From the NCBI GenBank assembly GCA_023423415.1, contig JAFAFP010000075.1:1-24735 (forward strand): DNA of 24,735 nt. Direction: 5' to 3'. Each line of letters begins with the position of its first letter. Position 1 is the first letter of the stretch. Below are positions 1-7,193 of the stretch, one piece after another. A program made the translations under genes and the position numbers. The notes under the pieces were generated by a model that worked only from the letters and a program-made list of their open reading frames with translations, had not been told where the DNA came from and did not search any database. The DNA is from Pseudomonadota bacterium (GTDB lineage Bacteria > Pseudomonadota > Alphaproteobacteria > Rhizobiales > Xanthobacteraceae).

Positions 1-271
1 GTTGTTCGCTGCGGTCGGACGGCCGGAAATGGTCAAGGGCGACTGGATCAAGCCGGGCGCCACCGTGATCGATGTCGGCATCAATCGCGTGCCGGGCGAA
101 GCCGGCAAGACGAAGCTGGTCGGCGACGTCGATTACAAGGAAGCGCTAGCCGTCGCTGGCGCCGTCACGCCCGTTCCCGGCGGCGTCGGCCCGATGACCA
201 TTGCCTGCGTCATCCTCAACACGCTGCGCGCCGCCTGCGCGTCGGCCGGCTTGCCAGAACCGAAGGTCTGA
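1..271 (+). CDS. folD: FolD, bifunctional methylenetetrahydrofolate dehydrogenase/cyclohydrolase (C-terminal part)
   Basis: This is the last ~90 residues of a gene that begins before the window; base 1 is the third base of a codon. FolD oxidises 5,10-methylene-THF with NADP+ and hydrolyses the product to 10-formyl-THF in the cytosol, feeding purine and formyl-Met synthesis. The visible part is the end of the NADP-binding Rossmann domain and the C-terminal helix. It carries the family signatures VGRPEMVKGDWIKPG, VIDVGINRV and the near-invariant VTPVPGGVGPMTIA. It ends with TGA at 269-271. The TTG at position 2 is only the first start-like codon inside the window, not the true start. Identification is very secure; nothing can be said about the N-terminal active site. 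Confidence 0.96.
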   Translation, partial: LFAAVGRPEMVKGDWIKPGATVIDVGINRVPGEAGKTKLVGDVDYKEALAVAGAVTPVPGGVGPMTIACVILNTLRAACASAGLPEPKV

Positions 272-325
272 TCGAACCTTTCCTCTCCGCCGGTGACCAA
301 TGCACTGTCTGGAAAGGAAAGAAAC

Positions 326-928
326 GTGAAACACGTTCTGTTTGCCGCGGTTCTGGGTCTTGTGTCGCATGCTGCGACGGTGCCGGCGGTCGCCCAAGAA
401 CGCGTGCAAGAACGCGCACAAGAGGTCTTCAGCGTCTACAGCTCGTTCGATGCGGACAAGACCTGCAAACACAAGTCCGGCCGCGAGGTCGAGGATTACG
501 GCTCATGGACGTGTCCCGGTCACAACGGGCTGAACGTCTATCTGAGCGCCGGCGATCAGCGCATGCAGGTCAGCTTCGGCCGCAACGAACGTGCAGCGTC
601 GCGCGAGAAGGCCGCGTCGGAAACATTCCCGGGTTTCAACAGCGTCTATCGGGGCACGGTCGAATGGCGCATGGAAAAGCTGGCGGATGGAAAAGTGCGT
701 CCGTTCGCGACGATCCTTCGATGGAATACGCGCACTCAAGCGGATGCAGAACGTGAGGATGGCAAATCGACCGGGCAGACGCTTGTGGTGACGCGTCTCA
801 ATCCCGGCGGCGTTTGCCATGTTGGCTATGTCGATGCGCGCAGCTCTGGCGCGAACGAGGCCGCACGCAAATTGGCTGATGACAAGGCGCGCGGTTTCAA
901 GTGCGGGAAAGACCAGGCGAACAAATAA
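326..928 (+). CDS. Secreted/periplasmic protein of unknown function
   Basis: I do not recognise a family. The 200-residue product starts with a clear Sec signal peptide (a Lys, then hydrophobic FAAVLGLVSHAATVPAVA, cleavage probably after AVAQ near residue 24). The mature part has four cysteines (about residues 47, 63, 164, 193), consistent with two disulfides in the periplasm, and a charged C-terminus. I chose the GTG at 326 because a purine-rich ribosome site (GGAAAGGAAAG, 311-321) lies just upstream and the signal peptide begins there. A GTG at 293 would add 11 residues with no support. It follows folD by 54 bases and converges with the GNAT gene. Reality of the gene is likely; function is unknown. 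Confidence 0.75.
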   Translation: MKHVLFAAVLGLVSHAATVPAVAQERVQERAQEVFSVYSSFDADKTCKHKSGREVEDYGSWTCPGHNGLNVYLSAGDQRMQVSFGRNERAASREKAASETFPGFNSVYRGTVEWRMEKLADGKVRPFATILRWNTRTQADAEREDGKSTGQTLVVTRLNPGGVCHVGYVDARSSGANEAARKLADDKARGFKCGKDQANK

Positions 929-965
929 AAGACAGGAGCGGCGCGCGACTTCGTGGCGTCAGATT

Positions 966-1475
966 TTACGGCTGCCAGGAGAAGGCGACCTTATCCAGCA
1001 CCTTGCTGCCGAAGCGCTCTGACGAGCGCGCCACCGCACGGCCGCCCAGCGCACGATAGAATTCAACTGCCGGATCGTTATCCGACAGCGCCCAGATCAC
1101 GAGGCTCTTCAGCCCGCTTTGCGCGAGATCGCGGCGCGCAGCGGTGAAGAGGCGCCGGCCGAAGCCAAGCCCCTGGAATTCCGGCTTGAGATACAGCTCG
1201 TAGATCTCGCCATCGTAATAGAGGCTGCGCGCGCGGTTGCGGCCGTAATTCGCGTATCCGGCGATCGTATCGCCGAACTGCATCAGTGCGATGCGGCTGC
1301 CTTTGCGGATCGCCGAATGCCACCAGTCCGGACCACGGCGATTGATCAGCTTCTCGAGTTCGGTACCGGGGATGATGCCCTGATAGGCGTTGCGCCAGGC
1401 TTCGTCGTGGGCCGCCGCGACATCGGCCGCGTCTGCCAGCTTGGCACGTCGAATCTCGATAAGGACTGTACTCAT
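966..1475 (-). CDS. GNAT family N-acetyltransferase
   Basis: A 169-residue single-domain GNAT that would transfer acetyl from acetyl-CoA to an amine; the substrate cannot be deduced. Motif A, the acetyl-CoA pyrophosphate loop, is visible as YLKPEFQGLGFGRRL (residues ~95-109, pattern QxxGxG). It is preceded by the acidic beta4 strand GEIYEL and followed by a C-terminal ALSDNDPAVEFYRALGG segment typical of motif B, where N/PAVxFY packs against CoA. Length is normal for the family. The gene converges with the secreted-protein gene (37-base gap). Upstream is a 476-base gap with a possible near-leaderless promoter and two palindromes, so it is probably a single-gene transcript. Confidence 0.92.
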   Translation of the reverse strand: MSTVLIEIRRAKLADAADVAAAHDEAWRNAYQGIIPGTELEKLINRRGPDWWHSAIRKGSRIALMQFGDTIAGYANYGRNRARSLYYDGEIYELYLKPEFQGLGFGRRLFTAARRDLAQSGLKSLVIWALSDNDPAVEFYRALGGRAVARSSERFGSKVLDKVAFSWQP

Positions 1476-1481
1476 GGCCGC

Positions 1482-1510
1482 ATATGAGCAAGCAGCGACT
1501 CAGCCTTCAA
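1482..1510 (-). promoter_or_regulatory. Possible sigma70 promoter giving a near-leaderless GNAT mRNA
   Basis: On the - strand, TTGAAG (1505-1510) and TCATAT (1482-1487) are separated by 17 bases. Transcription would start about 6-7 bases further on, at or next to the GNAT ATG (1475), with no room for a ribosome-binding site. The -10 is a weak match, so this is tentative. Confidence 0.3.
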
Positions 1511-1559
1511 GCCCCGTGTTTAATGTTCGGTAAACGGTGTGGATTTTTTGCACCGGTAT

Positions 1560-1629
1560 GTTCCGAATGTCGGAACCCGAGAACCCGAGGTTGCCCGACT
1601 TGTTCCAAAAGGGGACAAAGTGTTGTCCC
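1560..1629. promoter_or_regulatory. Two operator-like palindromes upstream of the GNAT gene
   Basis: GTTCCG-AATGT-CGGAAC (1560-1576) is a perfect 6-base inverted repeat with a 5-base spacer. GGGACAA-AGTG-TTGTCCC (1612-1629) is a perfect 7-base inverted repeat with a 4-base spacer. They are 36 bases apart, 85-150 bases upstream of the GNAT start. They could bind a dimeric regulator. No regulator gene is adjacent. The rest of the 1476-1770 gap holds no convincing gene. Confidence 0.3.
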
Positions 1630-1770
1630 GCAATGATTTTTTGTGTCTCTTCAGCGTCGCTCCAGCCGGATTGGCTGACGCAGTTGTCGTGCTGGCCGCC
1701 TTCGCATTTGCGCTGCGGAAACGCAACGCGTTGCGATTTGTCGCGCGTCACGAAAGATTTCAGATCCTAA

Positions 1771-1871
1771 AACGTTTTCGAGCGAAGTGGATACCGGTTC
1801 GCCTGAAGAAAACGCGTCAAAACAAAAAGTTAGAGCCCGGCTTTGATTCCGTCAAAGCCGGAAAGGCTCTA
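1771..1871. repeat. Rhizobiales-type dispersed intergenic repeat
   Basis: The block containing TTTTCGAGCGAAGTGGATAC, AAAACGCGTCAAAACAAAAA and the following GAGCC...GGCTC palindrome resembles, from memory, a module scattered between genes of Bradyrhizobium, Rhodopseudomonas and relatives. Only one copy is in this window, so repetition cannot be shown here. Its right half is the hairpin listed separately as a terminator. Confidence 0.5.
1819..1871 (-). terminator. Rho-independent terminator of typA
   Basis: TAGAGCC (1831-1837) pairs with GGCTCTA (1865-1871) and CGGCTTTGA (1838-1846) pairs with TCAAAGCCG (1852-1860). The loop is 5 bases and GAAA (1861-1864) is bulged. On the - strand this 16-bp hairpin is followed directly by ACTTTTTGTTTT, a classic U-tract, 80 bases after the typA stop codon. 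No comparable T-run follows it on the + strand. Confidence 0.65.
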
Positions 1872-1873
1872 GC

Positions 1874-1899
1874 AGGCGACCGGTCCAATCCGGTCGCCT
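1874..1899. repeat. Perfect 10-bp palindrome between typA and its terminator
   Basis: AGGCGACCGG (1874-1883) and CCGGTCGCCT (1890-1899) flank a 6-base loop. It lies two bases from the terminator hairpin, so the typA 3' UTR would end in two stacked hairpins. There is no T-run directly next to it on either strand, so alone it is not a terminator; it may protect the 3' end or belong to the repeat module. Confidence 0.5.
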
Positions 1900-1951
1900 C
1901 GATCAAGAATCCCACTGACCGATCGGGCGGCGCTGTAATCTGCCCGCAAAA

Positions 1952-3778
1952 TCAGACGGTTTCGGCTTCCTTGCGACGCTCTTCGCGTTTGCGATCATTC
2001 GGATCGAGCAGCTTCTTGCGCAACCGGATCGACTTCGGCGTCACTTCGACCAGCTCGTCGTCTTGGATGTAGGCGAGCGCCTTTTCCAGCGGCATTTTGA
2101 TCGGCGGCGTCAGGCGCACTGCTTCATCCTTCGAAGTGGTGCGGATGTTAGTGAGCTGCTTACCCTTCATCACGTTGATTTCGAGGTCGTTATCGCGGGT
2201 ATGTTCGCCAACGATCATGCCGCGATACACGCGTGCGCCAGGATCGATCATCATCGGCCCGCGGTCTTCCAGCTTCCACATTGCGTAAGCGACTGCTTCG
2301 CCCTGCTCGTTGGAAATCAACACGCCATTGCGGCGACCCTGCACTTCGCCCTTGAACGGCGCATATTCATGGAAGAGCCGGTTCATGATGGCGGTGCCGC
2401 GCGTATCGGTCAGCAACTCGCCCTGATAGCCGATCAGACCGCGGGTCGGCGCATGAAACACCAGGCGCTGACGATTGCCGCCGGACGGGCGCATCTCCAG
2501 GAGGTCGGCCTTGCGCTCCGACATCTTCTGCACAACGACGCCTGAATGCTCCTCATCGACGTCGATGACGACTTCTTCGATCGGTTCAAGCAACTCGCCG
2601 GCTTCGCCGCGCTTGAACACGACCTTGGGGCGCGACACCGACAGCTCGAAGCCTTCGCGGCGCATGGTTTCGATCAGGATGCCAAGCTGCAATTCACCGC
2701 GTCCTGCAACTTCCATCGAATCCTTGTCGTCGGATTCAGAAACGCGCAGCGCGACATTGCCTTCGGCTTCGGCCAGCAGCCGGTCGCGGATCATGCGGCT
2801 TGTGACCTTGCTGCCTTCGGTGCCAGCGAGTGGCGAGTCGTTGACGCGGAACGTCATGGCGAGCGTCGGAGGATCGATCGGCTGCGCGGGCAGCGGCGTA
2901 TCGACATCGACAGCGCAGATCGTGTGCGCAACGCTGGCCTCCGGCAATCCTGCGATCGACACGATGTCGCCGGCCTCGGCTTCGTCGAGCGGCGTGCGCT
3001 CGAGACCGCGGAACGCCAGCACTTTCGAGATGCGGCCCTCTTCGATCACCTTGCCGTCGCGATCGAGCACTTTGGCCATCTGGTTCGGCTTCACCGAACC
3101 GGAGGTGATGCGGCCGGTGATGATGCGGCCGAGATAGGGGTTGGACTCCATGATGGTGCCGAGCATGCGGAAGGAACCTTCTTCCGTCTTCGGCGCCGGG
3201 ATATGGCGCAGGATCAGTTCAAAGAGGGGTGTCATGCCGCCCTCTTTCGGACCTGTCTCGCTTTCGGCGAACCAGCCTTCCTTGCCCGAGCCATACATGA
3301 TCGGAAAATCGAGCTGCTCGTCGGTTGCGTCGAGCGCGGCGAATAGGTCGAAGACTTCGTTGATCACGTCGTTGGCGCGCGCGTCGGGACGATCAACTTT
3401 GTTGATGGCGACGATCGGCTTCATGCCCATCTTCAACGCCTTGCCGACCACGAATTTGGTTTGCGGCAGCGGACCCTCGGCGGCATCAACCAGCACGATG
3501 GCGCCGTCCACCATGTTGAGGATGCGTTCGACCTCACCGCCGAAATCGGCGTGGCCCGGCGTATCGACGATGTTGATGCGGGTATCTTGCCAGAGGATCG
3601 AGGTGGCTTTGGCCAGGATGGTGATGCCGCGTTCGCGCTCGATATCGTTCGAATCCATCGCGCGTTCGGTGACACGCTGGTTCTCGCGAAAGGTGCCAGA
3701 CTGCTGCAGGAGGCGATCGACCAGTGTGGTTTTGCCATGGTCGACATGCGCGATGATCGCGACGTTACGAAGCTTCAT
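1952..3778 (-). CDS. typA: TypA/BipA ribosome-associated translational GTPase
   Basis: The 608-residue product is full length for TypA/BipA. It is an EF-G-like GTPase that binds the 70S/50S ribosome and supports 50S assembly and growth under cold or other stress. The G domain shows G1 AHVDHGKT (10-17), G2 GITI (51-54), G3 DTPGHADFGGEVER (72-85) and G4 NKVD (126-129). The family-specific C-terminal half includes GRGELQLGILIETMRREGFE and RGLIGYQGELLTDTRGTAIM. The ATG at 3776-3778 starts directly with the conserved LRNVAIIAHVDHGKT; its ribosome site is weak. A promoter about 65 bases upstream and a strong terminator downstream indicate a monocistronic transcript. Divergent from the structured RNA candidate. 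Confidence 0.98.
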   Translation of the reverse strand: MKLRNVAIIAHVDHGKTTLVDRLLQQSGTFRENQRVTERAMDSNDIERERGITILAKATSILWQDTRINIVDTPGHADFGGEVERILNMVDGAIVLVDAAEGPLPQTKFVVGKALKMGMKPIVAINKVDRPDARANDVINEVFDLFAALDATDEQLDFPIMYGSGKEGWFAESETGPKEGGMTPLFELILRHIPAPKTEEGSFRMLGTIMESNPYLGRIITGRITSGSVKPNQMAKVLDRDGKVIEEGRISKVLAFRGLERTPLDEAEAGDIVSIAGLPEASVAHTICAVDVDTPLPAQPIDPPTLAMTFRVNDSPLAGTEGSKVTSRMIRDRLLAEAEGNVALRVSESDDKDSMEVAGRGELQLGILIETMRREGFELSVSRPKVVFKRGEAGELLEPIEEVVIDVDEEHSGVVVQKMSERKADLLEMRPSGGNRQRLVFHAPTRGLIGYQGELLTDTRGTAIMNRLFHEYAPFKGEVQGRRNGVLISNEQGEAVAYAMWKLEDRGPMMIDPGARVYRGMIVGEHTRDNDLEINVMKGKQLTNIRTTSKDEAVRLTPPIKMPLEKALAYIQDDELVEVTPKSIRLRKKLLDPNDRKREERRKEAETV

Positions 3779-3849
3779 AAAATGGGTCCAAATGCATAAG
3801 GCGCTGACCCCGATGATTGATGAATGGGCCCGCCGCTGTTTTGCGGCGC

Positions 3850-3877
3850 AATATAATTAGGACTCGTTTCAACGCAA
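3850..3877 (-). promoter_or_regulatory. Probable typA promoter
   Basis: On the - strand, TTGCGT (3872-3877) is followed after 16 bases by TATATT (3850-3855). Predicted start near 3843 gives a leader of about 65 bases. That leader starts at a small hairpin (CGCCGC 3831-3836 with GCGGCG 3843-3848). It lies back to back with the + strand promoter at 3893. Confidence 0.45.
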
Positions 3878-3892
3878 CCTAAGCTTTCGCAC

Positions 3893-3921
3893 TTGACAAT
3901 GTCTTTTGTCTAGGATTTAAT
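3893..3921 (+). promoter_or_regulatory. Near-consensus sigma70 promoter with no protein gene downstream
   Basis: TTGACA (3893-3898, perfect) is followed by exactly 17 bases and TTTAAT (3916-3921, 5 of 6). Predicted start is about 3928. It is the best promoter I see in the window. It points into a 350-base stretch without a credible protein gene but full of inverted repeats. This is the main reason for proposing an RNA gene there. Confidence 0.7.
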
Positions 3922-3927
3922 ACCTAT

Positions 3928-4275
3928 ATCCCGTCCCCGCTGCAAGGGGCGTTTCATGAGCGTCGTGAGACGCGGGGCGGGAAGCGGTGGTTTTGAGGCG
4001 GGCAGACGTAACCCGTCGCAAGGCCGGTTCAAGCCGCGTCCCGCCAGGCTTGCCGCCTCGGCGTTTCGGTGGAGGAACGTCCACCGGGGACGATGGAGCA
4101 GACCGTCACACACCGCGCGCGGAACGCTGGAACCTTCCAGCTTTTCCGTGGTGCTACCAATCTCATGCGCTCTCACTCATTGCGCATGGGGCCGCGGGCA
4201 GGCTGAGAGCCCGGCGTTCCGCGCGCCCTTGTTCTTCAAGGGTAACGGAGATGACGACGGCGTACCCGGCGCCGT
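3928..4275 (+). ncRNA. Candidate structured non-coding RNA
   Basis: Consecutive hairpins follow the promoter. H1: 3949-3959 pairs with 3963-3973, 11 bp with two U-G wobbles that would be A-C mismatches on the other strand; it may be closed by CCC/GGG-rich flanks at 3930-3938 and 3974-3981. H2: 3995-4001 with 4053-4059. H3: 4067-4073 with 4080-4086. H4: a perfect 13-bp long-range stem, 4115-4127 (GCGCGCGGAACGC) with 4214-4226, enclosing CATGCGC/GCGCATG (4164-4170, 4182-4188). H5: 4226-4231 with 4237-4242. H6: 4257-4262 with 4270-4275. A 6-bp stem at 4126-4141 could compete with H4. No T-run marks the 3' end; H6 touches the stop codon of the opposing TAXI gene. I recognise no known RNA family: it lacks RNase P, tmRNA and riboswitch core motifs. 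Boundaries and strand are inferred. Confidence 0.45.
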
Positions 4276-5819
4276 TAAACAACACGGGCGATGGCGTGCG
4301 TCTGCTTGGCGGGCACTGCCGAGGCTGCGAGGGCGGCCTGCCTCTCCGCAATCGCGTGGCGGGCCTGTTCGGCGGCCAGCTTGAGGGCGTCGGCCCGGTT
4401 CTGGTGCAGTTTGCCGGCCTCGATCTGGCGGATGCTGCGTTCGATGACGGCATCGATTTCGGAGCGGAGCATATCGAGTTCCAGAGCATCGGCGGCAGTG
4501 CGGGCCCGGCCGATCACGCCAATCAATGCATCCAGGTCATTGCGATCGCTGGCGGAACCGCTGGTGCGGGCGAAGCTGGTCAGCCAGGCGGCGCCGGAGC
4601 CGACGAACGACATCAGCATCAAGCCCCAGTACATCGCCTCGCTGTAACGGTCGAAGAAGGTCGTTTGCTCGCCCTCGAGGTAGGCCAGAGCGCCCGGATG
4701 CACCGCCAAGGTCGCGGCTTTGTCAGTATCAGGGCCTTCGATCTTGGCAAAGGCCGGTATCTCGCCGCTGAGCGACTGCTTGGCCGCGAACAGCCAGCGG
4801 GTGATATTGCCGGCAACACTTTCGTCGAGGGTCCGGCGGGCGACGATGTAATGCGCAAAGCCAATGGTCTCGATCGCTTCCGCCGGGCGCGATCCGCCAA
4901 AGGCGCCGGCCGGGATTTCGGCCGATTCATAAACCGGCTTCTGCTGCTCGATCGTTTCGGACGAGCTGACCTCAAGAAAGCCCGGCGGCTCCTTGCCATG
5001 CGTGATCGCGGCGACCGCTTCCGCGGTCAGCTTGCTGCCGATAGGGCCCACCGCCAGCAATGCGTCGAAGGTCGCCGCGCGCAGCTGCGTCGTGAGATCC
5101 TCGGTCGAGAATTGAATCACCCTCACCTTGTCGGAGGTGATGCCGGATTGCGCCAGGATGGTGTGGAGGATCGCCAAGTTCGCAGGTCCGCTTCCAACCA
5201 CGCCAACGGTCTTGCCGTTCAGTTCCTCGATCTTGGTGATCGGTTCCGGCTTTTCGCTCTCTTTGGCTTTCGCATTCGCCGTGGATGCGCTCGTCTTGGC
5301 TGCGCTCGTTTTGGATTTCGCGCGGGATTTGATGTTGCGTGCGTTCTTTGTCGATGCCGTCGTCACTGGCTGCGTTTGCTGCTGCGACGGCACCATCAGC
5401 ACCGCAATGTCGTGGCGCTGAATGGCGATCACCTGCCCGTTCTTCGGCATGGCGATGTCACGGCGCACGAAAGCAAGATCTACCGCCCCGCGGTCGAGGG
5501 CTTCAGCGCTGGCTGCCGGACCGTTCTCTCGCACGATGCGGAGACGCAGGCTCGCGTGTTCGCGCGTCAGATGCTGCGCCAGCCCCTGCGCCAGCCGCAG
5601 GTCGTCGCCGTCGCGCGCGCCGACGGCGACCTTCAGCGTCACAGGTTTCGATTGGACATAGGCGACGACTGCCACCGCCCCGGCGAGGGCAAGGCCGAGG
5701 CCGGTGACAATCAGAACCGTGTGCTGGAACATCCGCTGCACACGGTCCCCAAGGGTCAGGCGCCGCGATTCCTGGTCAGCCCGCGGCGATCCCTTCACAT
5801 CACGATAGTGAACGTTCAT
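4275..5819 (-). CDS. TAXI-family substrate-binding protein, membrane-anchored at both ends
   Basis: 514 residues from the chosen ATG. Residues 34-56 form a transmembrane anchor and ~58-390 a periplasmic binding domain of the TAXI (TRAP-associated extracytoplasmic receptor) type, with GKTVGVVGSGPANLAILHTIL and a TLAVHPGALAYLEGE end. A second helix spans ~397-415 and a charged helical tail of about 100 residues should be cytoplasmic. A Lys/Ala/Ser-rich low-complexity linker (about 148-193) interrupts the binding domain. Known TAXI proteins pass organic acids to TRAP permeases, but no permease lies nearby, so this one may sense rather than transport. ATG 5817-5819 was chosen because the conserved-looking protein begins there; an ATG at 5873 would add 18 residues. 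Both have poor ribosome sites. It lies 97 bases behind the M50 protease gene, possibly co-transcribed. Confidence 0.82.
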   Translation of the reverse strand: MNVHYRDVKGSPRADQESRRLTLGDRVQRMFQHTVLIVTGLGLALAGAVAVVAYVQSKPVTLKVAVGARDGDDLRLAQGLAQHLTREHASLRLRIVRENGPAASAEALDRGAVDLAFVRRDIAMPKNGQVIAIQRHDIAVLMVPSQQQTQPVTTASTKNARNIKSRAKSKTSAAKTSASTANAKAKESEKPEPITKIEELNGKTVGVVGSGPANLAILHTILAQSGITSDKVRVIQFSTEDLTTQLRAATFDALLAVGPIGSKLTAEAVAAITHGKEPPGFLEVSSSETIEQQKPVYESAEIPAGAFGGSRPAEAIETIGFAHYIVARRTLDESVAGNITRWLFAAKQSLSGEIPAFAKIEGPDTDKAATLAVHPGALAYLEGEQTTFFDRYSEAMYWGLMLMSFVGSGAAWLTSFARTSGSASDRNDLDALIGVIGRARTAADALELDMLRSEIDAVIERSIRQIEAGKLHQNRADALKLAAEQARHAIAERQAALAASAVPAKQTHAIARVV

Positions 5820-5915
5820 GGGCCGCTGGGCCTTCGGCTGATGATGGCTGATGCCGCCCCCCACAGCCCCCATCGGCGTCGATTATGGTTTTATGATGCC
5901 TTTCTGAATAAATTG

Positions 5916-7088
5916 TCAGAATCGCGTGGCCGGGTTGCCCCAAGGACCGCTTGTTGGACCGCTTGTTGGACCGCTGCTCGGGCCACCTTTGGGGCCAAGC
6001 TGGAAGCCCTGTGGCATCGCCTGGCTGACCATCATCAGCTCGCCGAGGGTTTCGGTGGTGATCAGGCCGACGAGGCGGCCGTCCGGCTCAACAACCGCGA
6101 TGGCTGGCGCAGACCTTTCCTGCAGAATCCGGACCGCCTCGTCCAGCGGCCGGCGGCGATCGACCAGAGGCACATCGGCCGACATCGCCTGGCTGACGCG
6201 GGCATCGGGACCGAGTTCCTTCAACGCCTTGATGATGTTGGTGCGCCCGAGCAGGCCGACTGGCTTGTGTGTCTCATCGACGACCGGAAATTCGCTCTGG
6301 CTCGTCTGCAGCAGCACCTGAACCGCTTCGTCGATATGCGCATCCGGCGTCAGCGTCGCGATCCTGGTCATGGTCGCGGTCAGGACCGGAACGCCGCGCG
6401 ATACCGATCGCAGCGCCACCATATGCGCCTCCGATGCTGCGGCGAGATAGACGAAGATGGCGATGAAGATCAGGATCGGGTTGTAGAACAACCCGATAAA
6501 GCCAAGCAGAAACGCGAAGCCTTGTCCGACCGCTGCTGCGATTTCGGTCGCGCGCACGAAGCCGAATCGCGCGCTCAGGGCGGCCCGCATCACGCGGCCG
6601 CCATCCATCGGAAAGGCCGGGATCAGATTGAACAGCGCGAGAAACAGGTTCACCGCAGCGAGCCGGTCCACCATTGGAACCTTCGAATTGTCGATCGCAG
6701 CCGCAGCCGCGTTCGAGCTGACATCGGCGCCTGCGAACACCAGCAGAAGGCCAGCAATCGCGACATTCACCAGCGGTCCGGCGATCGCGATCAGGAATTC
6801 TTCCATCGGCTTTTCGGGAATGCGCTCAAGCCGCGCCACGCCGCCGATCGGCAACAGTACGACGTCGGGTGTCTGCACACCGAACGCGCGGGCGGTGAAG
6901 ATGTGGCCGAACTCGTGCAGAAGCACGCACAGAAAAACCAGGAGGATGAAGACCAGGCTCGTCCAGGCCGCGCCAGCGCCGCCGGAGACGTAGCTCGCGC
7001 CGAATATCCAGGCCAGAAACAGCAGGAATGTGATGTGGATGCGGACGGCGGTTCCGGAGACCGATCCGATGTTCAGCGACCAGCCCAT
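5916..7088 (-). CDS. Site-2-type M50 metalloprotease with tandem CBS domains
   Basis: A 390-residue intramembrane zinc protease of the archaeal-S2P/SpoIVFB-like class with C-terminal CBS pair. Zinc site: HEFGH at 58-62 in a hydrophobic helix; third ligand motif NLIPAFPMDGG at 154-164 (family NxxPxxPxDGG). About six transmembrane segments occupy residues 17-215. CBS domains at ~240-290 and ~300-352 suggest control by an adenine nucleotide. The tail is a Gly/Pro/Ser/Thr repeat. Such enzymes cut membrane-bound substrates such as anti-sigma factors, but no substrate is evident here. The ATG at 7086-7088 has an AGGAG-rich site just upstream; the open frame extends further but overlaps phhB antisense. 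It is divergent from phhB with a 105-base shared promoter region. Confidence 0.93.
   Translation of the reverse strand: MGWSLNIGSVSGTAVRIHITFLLFLAWIFGASYVSGGAGAAWTSLVFILLVFLCVLLHEFGHIFTARAFGVQTPDVVLLPIGGVARLERIPEKPMEEFLIAIAGPLVNVAIAGLLLVFAGADVSSNAAAAAIDNSKVPMVDRLAAVNLFLALFNLIPAFPMDGGRVMRAALSARFGFVRATEIAAAVGQGFAFLLGFIGLFYNPILIFIAIFVYLAAASEAHMVALRSVSRGVPVLTATMTRIATLTPDAHIDEAVQVLLQTSQSEFPVVDETHKPVGLLGRTNIIKALKELGPDARVSQAMSADVPLVDRRRPLDEAVRILQERSAPAIAVVEPDGRLVGLITTETLGELMMVSQAMPQGFQLGPKGGPSSGPTSGPTSGPWGNPATRF
5944..5979. repeat. Three 12-base tandem repeats in the protease gene tail
   Basis: GGACCGCTTGTT occurs at 5944-5955 and 5956-5967, with a degenerate third copy at 5968-5979. Read on the - strand it encodes the GPTS/GPSS repeats of the M50 protease C-terminus. 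The unit is a multiple of three, so copy-number change would lengthen or shorten the tail without a frameshift. Confidence 0.8.
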
Positions 7089-7193
7089 GAGCTCCTCGCG
7101 ATGCAACCGTTCAGAAAACAAGCTAGTGTTTATTCCGGTGAATTCGAGAGTAGCGCTTGGAAGCGTCAAAGGATGCGACATGACGGTGAAAAC

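Noticed and set aside
1500..1770. Open frames on both strands between the GNAT and typA genes
   Set aside because: No start signal, no recognisable domain, and both run into the palindromes or the dispersed repeat. The region is treated as regulatory or repeat sequence.
2546..3346. A long + strand frame inside typA (266 codons)
   Set aside because: Fully antisense to typA, whose GTPase motifs are intact throughout; a shadow of codon bias.
4021..4046. A tRNA T-arm-like GGTTCAAGCC followed by CCCGCCA
   Set aside because: The stem does not pair beyond one or two bases around a TTCAAGC loop, and no D-arm, anticodon arm or acceptor stem can be built around it.
4067..4100. Resemblance of GGAGGAACGTCC to the RNase P RNA GAGGAAAGTCC box
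   Set aside because: The match is short and imperfect, and the conserved 3' partner (ACAGAACCCGGCTTA-like) is absent downstream.
3956..4384. A 142-codon + strand frame just after the strong promoter
   Set aside because: It has no ribosome site, an Arg-rich composition without a domain, and is interrupted by strong RNA-like stems; the last third is antisense to the TAXI gene. A structured RNA explains the region better.
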